Source: Flavobacteriaceae bacterium
GTDB lineage: Bacteria > Bacteroidota > Bacteroidia > Flavobacteriales > Flavobacteriaceae
Length of the DNA stretch: 38,884 nt
Direction: 5' to 3'
Assembly (NCBI GenBank): GCA_002707745.1
Contig: PANU01000024.1
Coordinates: forward strand, 1-38,884
The position numbers were made by a program, and so were the translations under genes. Shown here piece by piece: positions 17,840 to 25,965 of this stretch. How positions within the stretch are numbered: position 1 is the stretch's first letter; each line of letters opens with the position of its first letter. The notes below the pieces were generated by a model. That model was given only the letters and a program-made list of their open reading frames with translations, had not been told where the DNA came from and did no database searches.

Positions 17840-18349
17840 CTATGTAAACAAAGCTTTTAATTCGGTAGCATCTGCGGGTTTTAATTTTCCGGCTAAAACA
17901 AGACTAAGTTGTCTTCTCCGTAGTGCAGCATCGTAGCGTTGCCTTTCAATTTTAGTTTCTGGAGTAAGTGCAGGAACAGGAACAGGATTTCCGGTTTCAT
18001 CTACAGCTACAAAAGTATAAATACCTTCGTTGGCAAGGGTCTTCATCCCGTTTTCACGATCTTCAATCCAAACATCCATATATACTTCCATCGAACTTTT
18101 AAAAGAACGGGAAACATGTGCTTCTACGGTTACTACGCTACCTGAAGGGATCATTTTATTAAAAGCTACGTGGTTTACAGACGCTGTTACCACAATCCTG
18201 CGGCTATGCCTGCGTGCTGCAATGCTTGCTGCCCTGTCCATACGCGCCAGAAGTTCGCCACCAAACATATTGCCAATGGGATTGGTTTCTCCTGGGAGAA
18301 CCAGATCTGTAATTACCGTTCGAGAATCTTTGGGAGTTTTAGGTTGCAT
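17840..18349 (-). CDS. Acyl-CoA thioesterase (hotdog fold)
   Basis: Hydrolyses acyl-CoA thioesters to free fatty acid and CoA. From the ATG at 18349 the protein is 169 residues and matches the YciA/ACOT-like hotdog family: NPIGNMFGGELLARMDRAA (about 23-41) holds the conserved hotdog helix with its Asn/Gly/Asp residues, and NHVAFNKMIPSGSVV (about 60-74) follows. The longer reading to a TTG at 18367 is unlikely, because the TTG is part of a TACCTTTG promoter box (18365-18372). It is a single gene between the S8 protease and the HU/SPOR gene, all on the minus strand. Chain-length preference cannot be told from the sequence. Confidence 0.9.
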   Translation of the reverse strand: MQPKTPKDSRTVITDLVLPGETNPIGNMFGGELLARMDRAASIAARRHSRRIVVTASVNHVAFNKMIPSGSVVTVEAHVSRSFKSSMEVYMDVWIEDRENGMKTLANEGIYTFVAVDETGNPVPVPALTPETKIERQRYDAALRRRQLSLVLAGKLKPADATELKALFT

Positions 18350-18364
18350 CACAAATTTTTTTTG

Positions 18365-18372
18365 CAAAGGTA
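18365..18372 (-). promoter_or_regulatory. -7 box (TACCTTTG) for the thioesterase gene
   Basis: An exact TAnnTTTG match on the minus strand, ending 15 bp before the ATG at 18349. It overlaps the alternative TTG start at 18367, which decides against that start. No clear TTG at the -33 position. Confidence 0.55.
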
Positions 18373-18439
18373 GTGAATAGCCAATCGGGTTGCTATTTTT
18401 TAGAAAGTAAACTACGGAAATGGAGCTACTAAAAACCGA

Positions 18440-19381
18440 CTATTTTTCTAACTCTTTTACCAACAACCAGGCATCTTTGTTCTCGGTAGATTTTATAGTC
18501 CTGAGGGTTTTAAGAGCTTCCAGTCTGTCTTCGTGGCTGCTATATATAACTTGATGGAGACCATATTTGTTTATGCCAATTGCTATAGGGGTAAACCCTT
18601 TAGCGCTTAACTGGTCTATTTTTTTCTGTGCATTGGCCTCAATACGATAGGCTCCCGCTACAATATGATACTTACCGCGTTCTTTTGGGATATTAATACG
18701 CACCGTAGTTAACGGATTGTCAATTACAAACGTAGCTTCCTGTATTTGAGATTCTACCAGACTTTCTGCTTTTTGTTTTTCAGCAAAATTATAGTCCTGT
18801 ACCTGGGATTCGTATAATTTCATACCCCCAAAACCTGCCAGGGCTATAGCTATTAAGCCAATAGCCGCATATTTAATATATGCCGGAGCATTTCTTTTTT
18901 CGGGAGTAAAGTGGATGGGTGCTTTCTCTTCCAATGCTTCCACCTGCTTTTTGTATACTTCCCTGGAAATTTTTTGGGTGCTAAAAGATGTCAAACCAAA
19001 TGCCGCAGTGCTGAAATTTCCGTTTTCTGAAGGCTGAAACTGTACCGTACGCTCTTCATTTAAATGAAAATGCCCCACTTTTTCTATAGTAACAGTTTTT
19101 CCTTCGCTTAACTGAAGCGAAAGATCTCCCGTAAAGTTCCTTATTTTTTGAAGTGCCAGAGTGTAGCTACATTCTTCTACCGTGGCTACATAATTTGCTA
19201 AAATACCATCGTTGGTTTGTAGTTGCCGATTAAACATAACTGCCTTTCCCGGAGGTGTAAAAGTATGGGTAGCGGGATCTATTTTAGCAGATTGGTACTG
19301 GGTTAAAAAAGCTCCAAAACCAGGAATAATCACACACTCGTAGCGGTATAAAAGGTCGCTTATGTAAGTAGCTAATTGCAT
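18440..19381 (-). CDS. HU-like (CCDC81-type) and SPOR domain membrane protein
   Basis: 313 residues from ATG 19381. The N-terminal part (about 1-150) matches the bacterial CCDC81-like HU domains, starting MQLATYISDLLYRYECV, IPGFGAFLTQY, then a second HU-like unit (EGKTVTIEKVGHFHLNEE). One membrane segment (YIKYAAIGLIAIALAGFGG, about 168-186) is followed by a linker and a SPOR-like repeat domain (about 233-313: KYHIVAGAYRIEANAQKKID) that in other proteins binds denuded peptidoglycan at division sites. The HU part would be cytoplasmic and SPOR periplasmic. An extension of 12 residues to TTG 19417 is rejected because that TTG is the -33 element of a perfect promoter. The mRNA would be almost leaderless. 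Confidence 0.88.
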   Translation of the reverse strand: MQLATYISDLLYRYECVIIPGFGAFLTQYQSAKIDPATHTFTPPGKAVMFNRQLQTNDGILANYVATVEECSYTLALQKIRNFTGDLSLQLSEGKTVTIEKVGHFHLNEERTVQFQPSENGNFSTAAFGLTSFSTQKISREVYKKQVEALEEKAPIHFTPEKRNAPAYIKYAAIGLIAIALAGFGGMKLYESQVQDYNFAEKQKAESLVESQIQEATFVIDNPLTTVRINIPKERGKYHIVAGAYRIEANAQKKIDQLSAKGFTPIAIGINKYGLHQVIYSSHEDRLEALKTLRTIKSTENKDAWLLVKELEK

Positions 19382-19386
19382 GTAAA

Positions 19387-19417
19387 CAAACATAGATTTT
19401 TTTTCTTCGGAATTCAA
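19387..19417 (-). promoter_or_regulatory. Bacteroidota promoter TTG-N20-TATGTTTG
   Basis: On the minus strand TTG (19417-19415), a 20-bp spacer, and TATGTTTG (19394-19387), a complete match to the family consensus. The -7 box ends 5 bp before the ATG at 19381, so transcription should begin at or next to the start codon. Confidence 0.8.
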
Positions 19418-19488
19418 CTCAAAGTCATCAAATTTATCAACAACTTTAAAAATCGTATTTTTAAAGGCTCCCCTGCAATTACATAAGT

Positions 19489-20595
19489 ATGCTTTCAGAA
19501 ACAGAATTGCTTTACACGCTGGCCTTACAGCGTGTAAAAAATTTGGGTGATACCTCTGCCAAAAAATTAATACGTACGGTTGGTTCGGCCGAAGGAATTT
19601 TCAAAGAAAAGAAACATCGGCTTCTAAAAATAGCTGGGATAGGAAGTTTAAAGTTGAAGGAGCTTTCAATTAAAGATCAACTTCCGTCTGCTGAAGCTGA
19701 GTTGCATTACATTCAGCAAAACAATATTACCTGCCGCTATTTTCTGGATTCTCAATATCCCGAAAAGCTAAAACACTGCCTAGACGGTCCTATCTTGTTT
19801 TTTGAAAGTGGGAACATAATGCTTAAAAACCAAAAAATAATAAGTATTGTAGGTACCCGAAAAATAACTACTTACGGTAGCGCTTTTTGTAAAAAATTAA
19901 TTAGAGATTTAGCCCCACTTAATCCGGTAATCGTTTCTGGATTTGCTTACGGGGTTGATATCACAGCACATAAGGTAGCAATGGATAACGGCTTGCAAAC
20001 AGTAGCTTGTTTAGCGCATGGGTTACATACAGTGTACCCTAAAAGCCATAAAAAATACGTGGCTAAAGTAGCAGAAAATGGAGGTTTTATTACCGAATTC
20101 TGGAGCGACGATCCTTTTGACCGCTCTAATTTCTTAAAAAGAAACCGGATTATAGCAGGTCTCAGCGAAGCCACTATTGTTATAGAGTCTGCCGAAAAAG
20201 GCGGGAGCCTTGTTACTGCCGACATTGCCAATAGTTATAACCGCGATGTGTTTGCCGTTCCGGGAAGAACTACAGATACCCAAAGTCAAGGGTGTAACAA
20301 TCTCATAAAGTCTAACCAAGCCCATTTATTGAATAGTGCCGCAGATCTTATTTATATGTTGGGATGGGAGTTGGAAAATACGTTTAAAAAACCACAGCAA
20401 AAACAACTTTTTGTAGAGCTAACCACAGATGAGCAACTAGTGTATGCTTACTTGCAAACTAAACAAAAAGAAGTATTGGATACCATTGCCTTAGAATGCA
20501 ACACGCCAACTTTTAAAATGGCAACCTTGTTACTTAATCTGGAATTAAAAGGGCTGGTACGACCGTTGCCAGGAAAACTTTTTGAAGCAATTTAA
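19489..20595 (+). CDS. dprA: DNA-processing protein DprA
   Basis: 368 residues, normal for DprA, which loads RecA onto incoming single-stranded DNA during natural transformation. An N-terminal helix-hairpin-helix/SAM-like part (about 1-70) is followed by the Rossmann-like DprA core: IVGTRKITTYGS (about 119-130), VSGFAYGVDITAHK (about 148-161), LAHGLHTVYPKSH, NRIIAGLS, KGGSLVTADIA and VPGRTTD. The C-terminal ~60 residues form a winged-helix-like domain (TTDEQLVYAYLQ). It is divergent from the HU/SPOR gene and convergent with trpS; the two stop codons overlap (TAA at 20593-20595 on + and 20594-20592 on -). Its presence only suggests competence; DprA is widespread in non-competent bacteria. Confidence 0.96.
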   Translation: MLSETELLYTLALQRVKNLGDTSAKKLIRTVGSAEGIFKEKKHRLLKIAGIGSLKLKELSIKDQLPSAEAELHYIQQNNITCRYFLDSQYPEKLKHCLDGPILFFESGNIMLKNQKIISIVGTRKITTYGSAFCKKLIRDLAPLNPVIVSGFAYGVDITAHKVAMDNGLQTVACLAHGLHTVYPKSHKKYVAKVAENGGFITEFWSDDPFDRSNFLKRNRIIAGLSEATIVIESAEKGGSLVTADIANSYNRDVFAVPGRTTDTQSQGCNNLIKSNQAHLLNSAADLIYMLGWELENTFKKPQQKQLFVELTTDEQLVYAYLQTKQKEVLDTIALECNTPTFKMATLLLNLELKGLVRPLPGKLFEAI

Positions 20596-21560
20596 TAGCC
20601 TACCTTGGCTCTTACCCTTTGCAACACACTGGTAGCAACCGTAGTGGCTTTTTGGGTACCAATTTGTAAGGCGTTGTCAATCTCGGCAAGGTTGTTCATG
20701 TAATAGTTATACCGCTCGCGTGGAGTTTCAAATTTTCTTAAAATGAGTTCGTATAACGCCTGTTTTGCGTGTCCGTAGCCATAATTCCCTCCTTCATAGT
20801 TGTGTTTCATTTGTGTGATTTCAGCTTTAGAAGCGAGAAGCTTGTATAGGGCAAACACATTACAGGTTTCGGTATCTTTTGGTTCTTCCAACGGAGTGCT
20901 GTCTGTTTCAATACGCATTAGCTGCTTGCGTAGTTTTTTTTCTGGCAGAAAAATATTAATGGTATTGTTTTTACTTTTACTCATCTTAGAGCCATCTGTA
21001 CCTGGAATAAGCTTGGTGTTTTCCTGAATTTTGGCATCTGGCATCACAAAGGTTTCCCCTAATTGCGCATGAAAACGCGAGGCTACGTCACGGGTTATTT
21101 CTATATGTTGTAACTGATCTTTTCCTACAGGGACAATTTCGGCATCGTATAATAGAATATCTGCTGCCATGAGCATTGGGTAAGTAAACAGACCGGCATT
21201 TACATCTTCCAAACGGTCGGCTTTGTCTTTAAAGCTATGCGCAAGCGTTAATCTCTGATACGGAAAAAAGCAGCTTAAATACCAGGAAAGTTCGGTTACT
21301 TGGGGAATATCACTTTGACGGTAAAAAACAGTTTTAGAAATATCTAGTCCAAAAGCTAACCAAACAGCTGCAGTGCTGTAGGTGTTGTTTCGAAGGGTTT
21401 TAGCGTCTTTAATTTGGGTTAAGGAGTGCATGTCTGCAATAAAAAGAAATGACTCGTTTTTCGGGTCATTTGCCATTTCAATTGCTGGTACAATGGCTCC
21501 TAAAATATTCCCTAGATGTGGAGTTCCTGTACTTTGTATGCCTGTAAGTATTCTTGCCAT
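20592..21560 (-). CDS. trpS: Tryptophanyl-tRNA synthetase
   Basis: Class I aminoacyl-tRNA synthetase charging tRNA-Trp; 322 residues, normal for a bacterial TrpS. The HIGH-equivalent is PHLGN (14-18) and the KMSKS loop is intact (192-196). Further family sequences are LSWYLSCFFPYQ and MLMAADILLYDAE. It is transcribed divergently from plsC across a 105-bp spacer that holds a TAACTTTG box (21610-21617) and a GC-rich hairpin directly before the start codon (21568-21581). Its stop codon overlaps that of dprA on the other strand. Confidence 0.97.
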   Translation of the reverse strand: MARILTGIQSTGTPHLGNILGAIVPAIEMANDPKNESFLFIADMHSLTQIKDAKTLRNNTYSTAAVWLAFGLDISKTVFYRQSDIPQVTELSWYLSCFFPYQRLTLAHSFKDKADRLEDVNAGLFTYPMLMAADILLYDAEIVPVGKDQLQHIEITRDVASRFHAQLGETFVMPDAKIQENTKLIPGTDGSKMSKSKNNTINIFLPEKKLRKQLMRIETDSTPLEEPKDTETCNVFALYKLLASKAEITQMKHNYEGGNYGYGHAKQALYELILRKFETPRERYNYYMNNLAEIDNALQIGTQKATTVATSVLQRVRAKVGY

Positions 21561-21567
21561 AGGATTG

Positions 21568-21581
21568 CCCGCGTAGGCGGG
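21568..21581 (-). repeat. GC-rich hairpin in the trpS leader
   Basis: A CCCGC/GCGGG stem with a 4-nt loop sits 7 bp before the trpS ATG. It resembles short GC-rich palindromes dispersed in flavobacterial spacers and might also affect trpS translation. Only the fold is seen; a role is inferred. Confidence 0.4.
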
Positions 21582-21609
21582 TAAATTTTTAATGAACTGT
21601 AAATTTCAG

Positions 21610-21617
21610 CAAAGTTA
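21610..21617 (-). promoter_or_regulatory. -7 box (TAACTTTG) for trpS
   Basis: An exact TAnnTTTG match on the minus strand, 49 bp before the trpS ATG. No TTG at the expected -33 position, so moderate support. Confidence 0.5.
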
Positions 21618-21650
21618 CTTTTTTTAGGCTTTTGGTAGCACCTTATTCGC

Positions 21651-21658
21651 TATTTTTG
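21651..21658 (+). promoter_or_regulatory. -7 box (TATTTTTG) for plsC
   Basis: TATTTTTG fits TAnnTTTG and ends 7 bp before the plsC ATG; a TTG at 21632-21634 lies 16 bp upstream, somewhat closer than usual. If used, the mRNA would be nearly leaderless. Confidence 0.5.
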
Positions 21659-21665
21659 GAGCTTT

Positions 21666-22406
21666 ATGAGTATACTAAAAAAAATACTGCGCACCTTATA
21701 CCGCATTTGGTTCTATATCCTCCTGGCACTTCCCATTGTAATAATGTCGCCTGTTTTAATTATTAGCATTCTGCGACAAGAGTGGTATCCTTTTTTCTTT
21801 AAGCTGGCTCGCTTATGGGCTACTGTTATTTTATTTGGAATGGGCTTTCGTCCTGTTATAAAAAGGGAAGAGCATTATATAAAAGGACAGAGCTATATGT
21901 TTGTTACCAACCATACCTCTATGACAGATGTTATGTTGATGTTGTATGTAACCAAAAATCCCTTTGTGTTTGTTGGTAAGGCAGAACTGGCTAAAATCCC
22001 CCTATTTGGCTTTTTCTATAAGCGCACCTGCATTTTGGTGGACAGAAATAACCCAAAAAGCAGGATGGAAGTATTTGCTAGAGCACAAAAAAGATTAAAT
22101 CAGGGATTAAGTGTGTGTATCTTTCCAGAAGGGGGTGTACCCGAAGACGAGAGCATACTATTGGATAGCTTTAAAGACGGAGCTTTCCGTTTGGCAATTG
22201 AGCATCAAATACCCATAGCACCTATGGCGTTTCATGATAATAAAAAAAGATTTTCCTACACATTTTTAAGTGGCGGACCAGGAAAGATGCGCGTTAAAGT
22301 GCTACAATCCATCTCCACAGCACAATTAGGGCTGGAAGATAAACGCACACTGAATGTGCAAGTACGTACTGCTATTTTGCAGGAATTAGAAAACCCAAGC
22401 GTATAA
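21666..22406 (+). CDS. plsC: 1-acyl-sn-glycerol-3-phosphate acyltransferase
   Basis: Adds the second acyl chain to lysophosphatidic acid in phospholipid synthesis; inner-membrane enzyme. 246 residues with an N-terminal hydrophobic segment (about 13-36: IWFYILLALPIVIMSPVLI), the catalytic NHxxxxD block NHTSMTD (82-88, His83/Asp88) and the substrate-binding FPEG (153-156). Length is usual. The family also includes ornithine-lipid and other acyltransferases, so the exact acceptor is inferred. It is divergent from trpS and closed by a bidirectional terminator shared with the beta-barrel gene. Confidence 0.92.
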   Translation: MSILKKILRTLYRIWFYILLALPIVIMSPVLIISILRQEWYPFFFKLARLWATVILFGMGFRPVIKREEHYIKGQSYMFVTNHTSMTDVMLMLYVTKNPFVFVGKAELAKIPLFGFFYKRTCILVDRNNPKSRMEVFARAQKRLNQGLSVCIFPEGGVPEDESILLDSFKDGAFRLAIEHQIPIAPMAFHDNKKRFSYTFLSGGPGKMRVKVLQSISTAQLGLEDKRTLNVQVRTAILQELENPSV

Positions 22407-22438
22407 AAAAACCGTCGCTATGGCGGGAGACGGTTTTT
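22407..22438. terminator. Bidirectional terminator between plsC and the barrel protein gene
   Basis: A 10-bp perfect stem AAAAACCGTC / GACGGTTTTT (22407-22416 with 22429-22438) with a 12-nt loop, A-tract before and T-tract within the right arm; works in both directions between convergent genes. Confidence 0.8.
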
Positions 22439-22514
22439 CTACTTCTACTTTAGGCTTTCGCCTGATTAACTAAAAACAAACCTGTTTGCTCCTTAATTAG
22501 GGCAGCCACCAGGT

Positions 22515-24134
22515 TTAAAATTTAAAACTCAATCCACTATACACACCCAAGTAGTAGGGTTTAAAGTCTACACTGCTGTTTGTATAGGGATTGAGTTGAT
22601 ACTTAAACATCGGTTCAATATTAAACCTAAATTTTTTGCTTAGTTGGTAATTAAATCCAAGCCCGATGTTTGAAGTAAAACTTATTGAGTTTAAATTATT
22701 TGCTTCGCCTAGAACGGTTCTAAAAGCCCCGTCATTTACAACAATATCATTATTGCCCAAGAAAAGGGTGCTCATTCCACCAATTATAGCAACACCAAAT
22801 TTTTTATCTAATACAGCATATTTTAATTCCAGCGGTACTTCGTAGTATTGCAGGTTTTGGCTAATCTCCGCATTCCCTCCAGTGGCTTTAGGAATAATGT
22901 CTCCAAAACCGCCGTGGCCCATGGTAGGACGTATAGAACCTTTGTCAAATACTGTGGTTATATTGGTTCTGGTAGGACCATAGTCTACATTTTTTAATGC
23001 AAAAGAAATAGGGGCAGTAGCTACTTGTACATCGCCTGTAGCGTAGCTAAGGTTTACATTGCTTACGCCAGAGCGTATGCTCAGTTTTTTGCTAATGTTA
23101 TAATCTACCGTTACCCCATAGCTTAAATTTACGTCCCCGTTTTGCGAATTATCTGAAAACATAGGATCAATAGAAGAGCCATCAGATAATGAACTGTAAT
23201 ACACTGGACCCACATTAGGGGAAACAGCCCATCTGTTCGTGAGGGCATCTTTTGTAGTGGCAGCATCTGCTGCCTTTTTGTTTTCTTCAATGGCGTCGAA
23301 AATAGACTTTTTATTTTCTTCTGAAACTTCGGCAACTGCAGTGTTACTATCAATTTCTTTGTTAGGTGCTATATTATTTTCTTCAGAAGGGTTTAAGATA
23401 GTTGTGTTTTTTTCAGTAGGAGTAGTTTTAGCAACGGCCTCATTGTCTGAAACTACCTTGTTTAGGTCCTTCACCAAAGGATTTTGGGTAGTCTCAGAGG
23501 AGTTTTGAGTAGCATTTTTAGGTTTGTTTGAGGTTGCTACAGCTTCTTTAGACGTGTTATAGTTGTTTGAAGCATTTTGAGGTTGGTTGTATTCTTTGTT
23601 AGTTTTTTTGTTGGTTGTGGTGTTACCATTTGTTTCAGCAACCGAAGTTTTCATTGCTTTTATAGGAGTATCTCCTTGAGGTTTCGTGTTTACAACAGCG
23701 TCGTTCCCCGTTTTTTCTGAAATAGTTTGGTTTTTATGACCATTGGTTGGATTGCTATTGGGTTCAGCTGTATGTACTTCCTTTTCTTCGGAAGCCACCT
23801 GAGTGTTATTAGAGCGGATTTTGTTGTTGAAATTTTTGTTTTCTTCCGAAGCATCTTCCAAGGCATCGATACGTTGCTCCGAATTGGGGTTTTCGGTTAC
23901 AATTTCATTGGAAGGCGCGTGATTATTTTTGAAAACTGAAAGCCCAACGGTAAGCAATAATGCAAGAAGTGCTGCCACACCAGCCACGCGCCACCAAAGC
24001 GGAATTACACGGCGCTCTTTTTTTGTCTCTTGCAGCTGGGTCTCAATACGATCCCATACGGCAGGAGGGGGAGTAGCTTCAAAATCTTGAAACTGCTCTT
24101 GGAAGAGTTTGTCTATGTGTTTTTTATCTTTCAT
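22515..24134 (-). CDS. Inner-membrane-anchored, linker and outer-membrane beta-barrel protein; probable regulator of the adjacent ECF sigma factor
   Basis: 539 residues in three parts. Residues 1-44 are charged with an amphipathic motif (IDKLFQEQFQDFEA, PPPAVWDRIETQLQ) that I know from Bacteroidota anti-sigma-like proteins. A single membrane helix follows (about 45-68, LWWRVAGVAALLALLLTVGL). Residues about 70-285 are low-complexity, rich in N, T, K, E and S, without cysteines. Residues about 300-539 alternate in a porin-like beta-barrel pattern and end in phenylalanine (YSGLSFKF), the usual outer-membrane signature. It is immediately downstream of the ECF sigma gene on the same strand, so the N-terminus probably binds that sigma factor. 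An alternative is a plain outer-membrane barrel with an atypical N-terminus. Confidence 0.75.
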   Translation of the reverse strand: MKDKKHIDKLFQEQFQDFEATPPPAVWDRIETQLQETKKERRVIPLWWRVAGVAALLALLLTVGLSVFKNNHAPSNEIVTENPNSEQRIDALEDASEENKNFNNKIRSNNTQVASEEKEVHTAEPNSNPTNGHKNQTISEKTGNDAVVNTKPQGDTPIKAMKTSVAETNGNTTTNKKTNKEYNQPQNASNNYNTSKEAVATSNKPKNATQNSSETTQNPLVKDLNKVVSDNEAVAKTTPTEKNTTILNPSEENNIAPNKEIDSNTAVAEVSEENKKSIFDAIEENKKAADAATTKDALTNRWAVSPNVGPVYYSSLSDGSSIDPMFSDNSQNGDVNLSYGVTVDYNISKKLSIRSGVSNVNLSYATGDVQVATAPISFALKNVDYGPTRTNITTVFDKGSIRPTMGHGGFGDIIPKATGGNAEISQNLQYYEVPLELKYAVLDKKFGVAIIGGMSTLFLGNNDIVVNDGAFRTVLGEANNLNSISFTSNIGLGFNYQLSKKFRFNIEPMFKYQLNPYTNSSVDFKPYYLGVYSGLSFKF

Positions 24135-24263
24135 TGTAAGTCCTCTATGGGGAATGACTTATTTTAGTTAATTAGTTAATTAGTACTCAAGTATTCAGAA
24201 TTCTGTAAAAAGCTTAATAAGTTACGAATTATTTTATTGGATAGTTCCAAAAAAACTTTTCTT

Positions 24264-24311
24264 ACTCACAACTCACAACTCACAACTCACAACTCACAAC
24301 TCACAACTCAC
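24264..24311. repeat. Heptamer tandem repeat (ACTCACA x ~6.9)
   Basis: Six perfect 7-bp units plus a partial seventh, running to the stop codon of the ECF sigma gene (TAG at 24313-24311, minus strand) and lying inside the 176-bp gap before the barrel/anti-sigma gene. The rest of the gap is AT-rich with TTAGTTAA repeats (about 24163-24182); I see no terminator. Confidence 0.9.
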
Positions 24312-24841
24312 TAACTTTCTTTATATGCTTCTACCTTCTTTTTTAATATCCCTCTGGCGCGTGCCAGGTTACTTTTAGACGTACCATCGCTAATTCCTAA
24401 CATTTCGGCTATTTCTTTATGAGCATAACCGTCTAACACGTACATCGAAAAAACCAAGCGGTACCTGTCTGGTAATTCCTGGATTATTTTTAGCAAATAG
24501 TGTAAAGGCACTTCACTTTCTATCACTACATCTTCATCGTCTGGCTGCTCGATGTTGGCTTCCTCCTTAATACTATAGACTTTCTGCTTTCTATATTTTT
24601 GGAGAACCGTATTTACGGTAATGCGTTTCATCCAGCCTTCAAAAGAACCTTTGCCCTTAAATTGCTCAATTTTTGCAAAAATGGTTATAAACGCATCTTG
24701 AAGGTTGTCTTCGGCCTCCGTTTGATTGGGCGAATACCGCAAACAGATGGAAAACAAAACACCAGAATATTGTTGGTACAATGCGCCTTGTGCTTTTACA
24801 TCTTGCTGCTTACATTTTTGTATGAGCTCATCTAATGTCAA
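24311..24841 (-). CDS. ECF-type RNA polymerase sigma factor
   Basis: 176 residues. Sigma region 2 is at about 22-90 (LYQQYSGVLFSICLRYSPNQ, NLQDAFITIF, GSFEGWMKRITVNTVLQKY) and region 4, a helix-turn-helix, at about 115-170 (LPDRYRLVFSMYVLDGYAHK, EIAEMLGISDGTSKSNLARA). The region-2/4 spacing is typical for an extracytoplasmic-function sigma factor. The start is TTG at 24841: an in-frame TAG is four codons upstream (24853-24851) and the next Met is residue 71, inside region 2. A TACGTTTG string (24846-24839) overlaps this start codon. The next gene is the membrane/barrel protein, its likely anti-sigma partner. Target genes are unknown. Confidence 0.93.
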   Translation of the reverse strand: MTLDELIQKCKQQDVKAQGALYQQYSGVLFSICLRYSPNQTEAEDNLQDAFITIFAKIEQFKGKGSFEGWMKRITVNTVLQKYRKQKVYSIKEEANIEQPDDEDVVIESEVPLHYLLKIIQELPDRYRLVFSMYVLDGYAHKEIAEMLGISDGTSKSNLARARGILKKKVEAYKES

Positions 24842-24951
24842 ACGTAGTTGCTATGGTTAGTGGTTGTTGGTTAGTACAACACGATAATTTCCAGGCTTCT
24901 ACAATGCGTAGATACCCAAAAACAGGTAGGGTTGCGTTAAATAATTATAAA

Positions 24952-25965
24952 TTATTCGTTTAACGCGGCAATGGACTCTTTTATTTTGGTTTCCAGCTCT
25001 TCCATAAGTTCTGGATTGTCCAAAAGCAGTGCTTTAACAGCGTCTCTTCCTTGGCCCAGTTTGGTGTCGTCGTAACTAAACCAGGAGCCTGCTTTTTTAA
25101 CGATTTCAAAATCGACACCCAGATCTATAATTTCACCTACTTTAGAAATTCCTTTCCCGTACATAATATCAAACTCTGCTGTCTTAAAGGGTGGCGCTAC
25201 TTTATTCTTCACCACTTTTACACGCGTTTTGTTTCCTTGTACTGAACTATTGCTGTCCTTAATTTGTGTAGAGCGACGAATGTCCAAACGTACCGAACAG
25301 TAAAATTTTAAGGCATTCCCACCGGTAGTAGTTTCAGGATTCCCGAACATTACCCCAATTTTTTCACGTAATTGGTTAATGAAGATAACCGTGCAATTGG
25401 TTTTACTAATAGAACCCGTTAATTTTCTAAGGGCTTGCGACATTAAACGTGCGTGCAGTCCCATTTTACTGTCTCCCATCTCGCCTTCAATTTCGCTTTT
25501 TGGGGTTAAGGCTGCAACGGAGTCGATTACAATAATGTCTATCGCACCACTTCGGATGAGGTTATCGGTAATTTCCAGAGCTTGTTCCCCGTTGTCTGGC
25601 TGGGAAATAATGAGGTTTTCGATGTCAACGCCTAATTTTTCGGCATAATAGCGGTCAAAAGCGTGTTCTGCATCAATAAAGGCTGCGATGCCTCCTTTTT
25701 TCTGGGCTTCGGCAATGGCGTGTAGGGTTAATGTGGTTTTTCCTGAAGATTCCGGCCCGTAAATTTCAATAACACGACCCCGGGGATACCCACCCACTCC
25801 AAGGGCAACGTCCAGCCCTAATGATCCTGTGGAGATTACGTCTACTTCCTGCACGGCGCTATCGCCCATTTTCATTACGGTTCCTTTACCGTAGGTTTTG
25901 TCCAGCTTGTCCAGGGTAAGTTTTAATGCTTTTAATTTTGCGTCTTTTTCTTTATCTGTGCTCAT
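24952..25965 (-). CDS. recA: Recombinase RecA
   Basis: 337 residues, normal for RecA, the ATP-dependent strand-exchange filament protein that also triggers the SOS response. Walker A is GPESSGKT (70-77), Walker B is IDIIVIDS (142-149), and the L2-loop region [18 protein letters not shown] is intact. It lies 110 bp upstream of the sigma gene on the same strand but is probably a separate unit. No LexA-box consensus was recognised in the upstream spacer (25966-26245), which holds the hairpin repeat at 26123-26193. Confidence 0.98.
   Translation of the reverse strand: MSTDKEKDAKLKALKLTLDKLDKTYGKGTVMKMGDSAVQEVDVISTGSLGLDVALGVGGYPRGRVIEIYGPESSGKTTLTLHAIAEAQKKGGIAAFIDAEHAFDRYYAEKLGVDIENLIISQPDNGEQALEITDNLIRSGAIDIIVIDSVAALTPKSEIEGEMGDSKMGLHARLMSQALRKLTGSISKTNCTVIFINQLREKIGVMFGNPETTTGGNALKFYCSVRLDIRRSTQIKDSNSSVQGNKTRVKVVKNKVAPPFKTAEFDIMYGKGISKVGEIIDLGVDFEIVKKAGSWFSYDDTKLGQGRDAVKALLLDNPELMEELETKIKESIAALNE

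Noticed and set aside
18350-18367. TTG start of the thioesterase at 18367
   Set aside because: The codon is part of a TACCTTTG -7 box; the ATG at 18349 fits better.
19382-19417. Twelve-residue N-terminal extension of the HU/SPOR protein from TTG 19417
   Set aside because: This TTG is the -33 element and the region holds the -7 box of a perfect promoter; family members start at the MQL position.
24264-24311. CRISPR-like array
   Set aside because: The units are 7 bp and directly adjacent, with no spacers and no cas genes.
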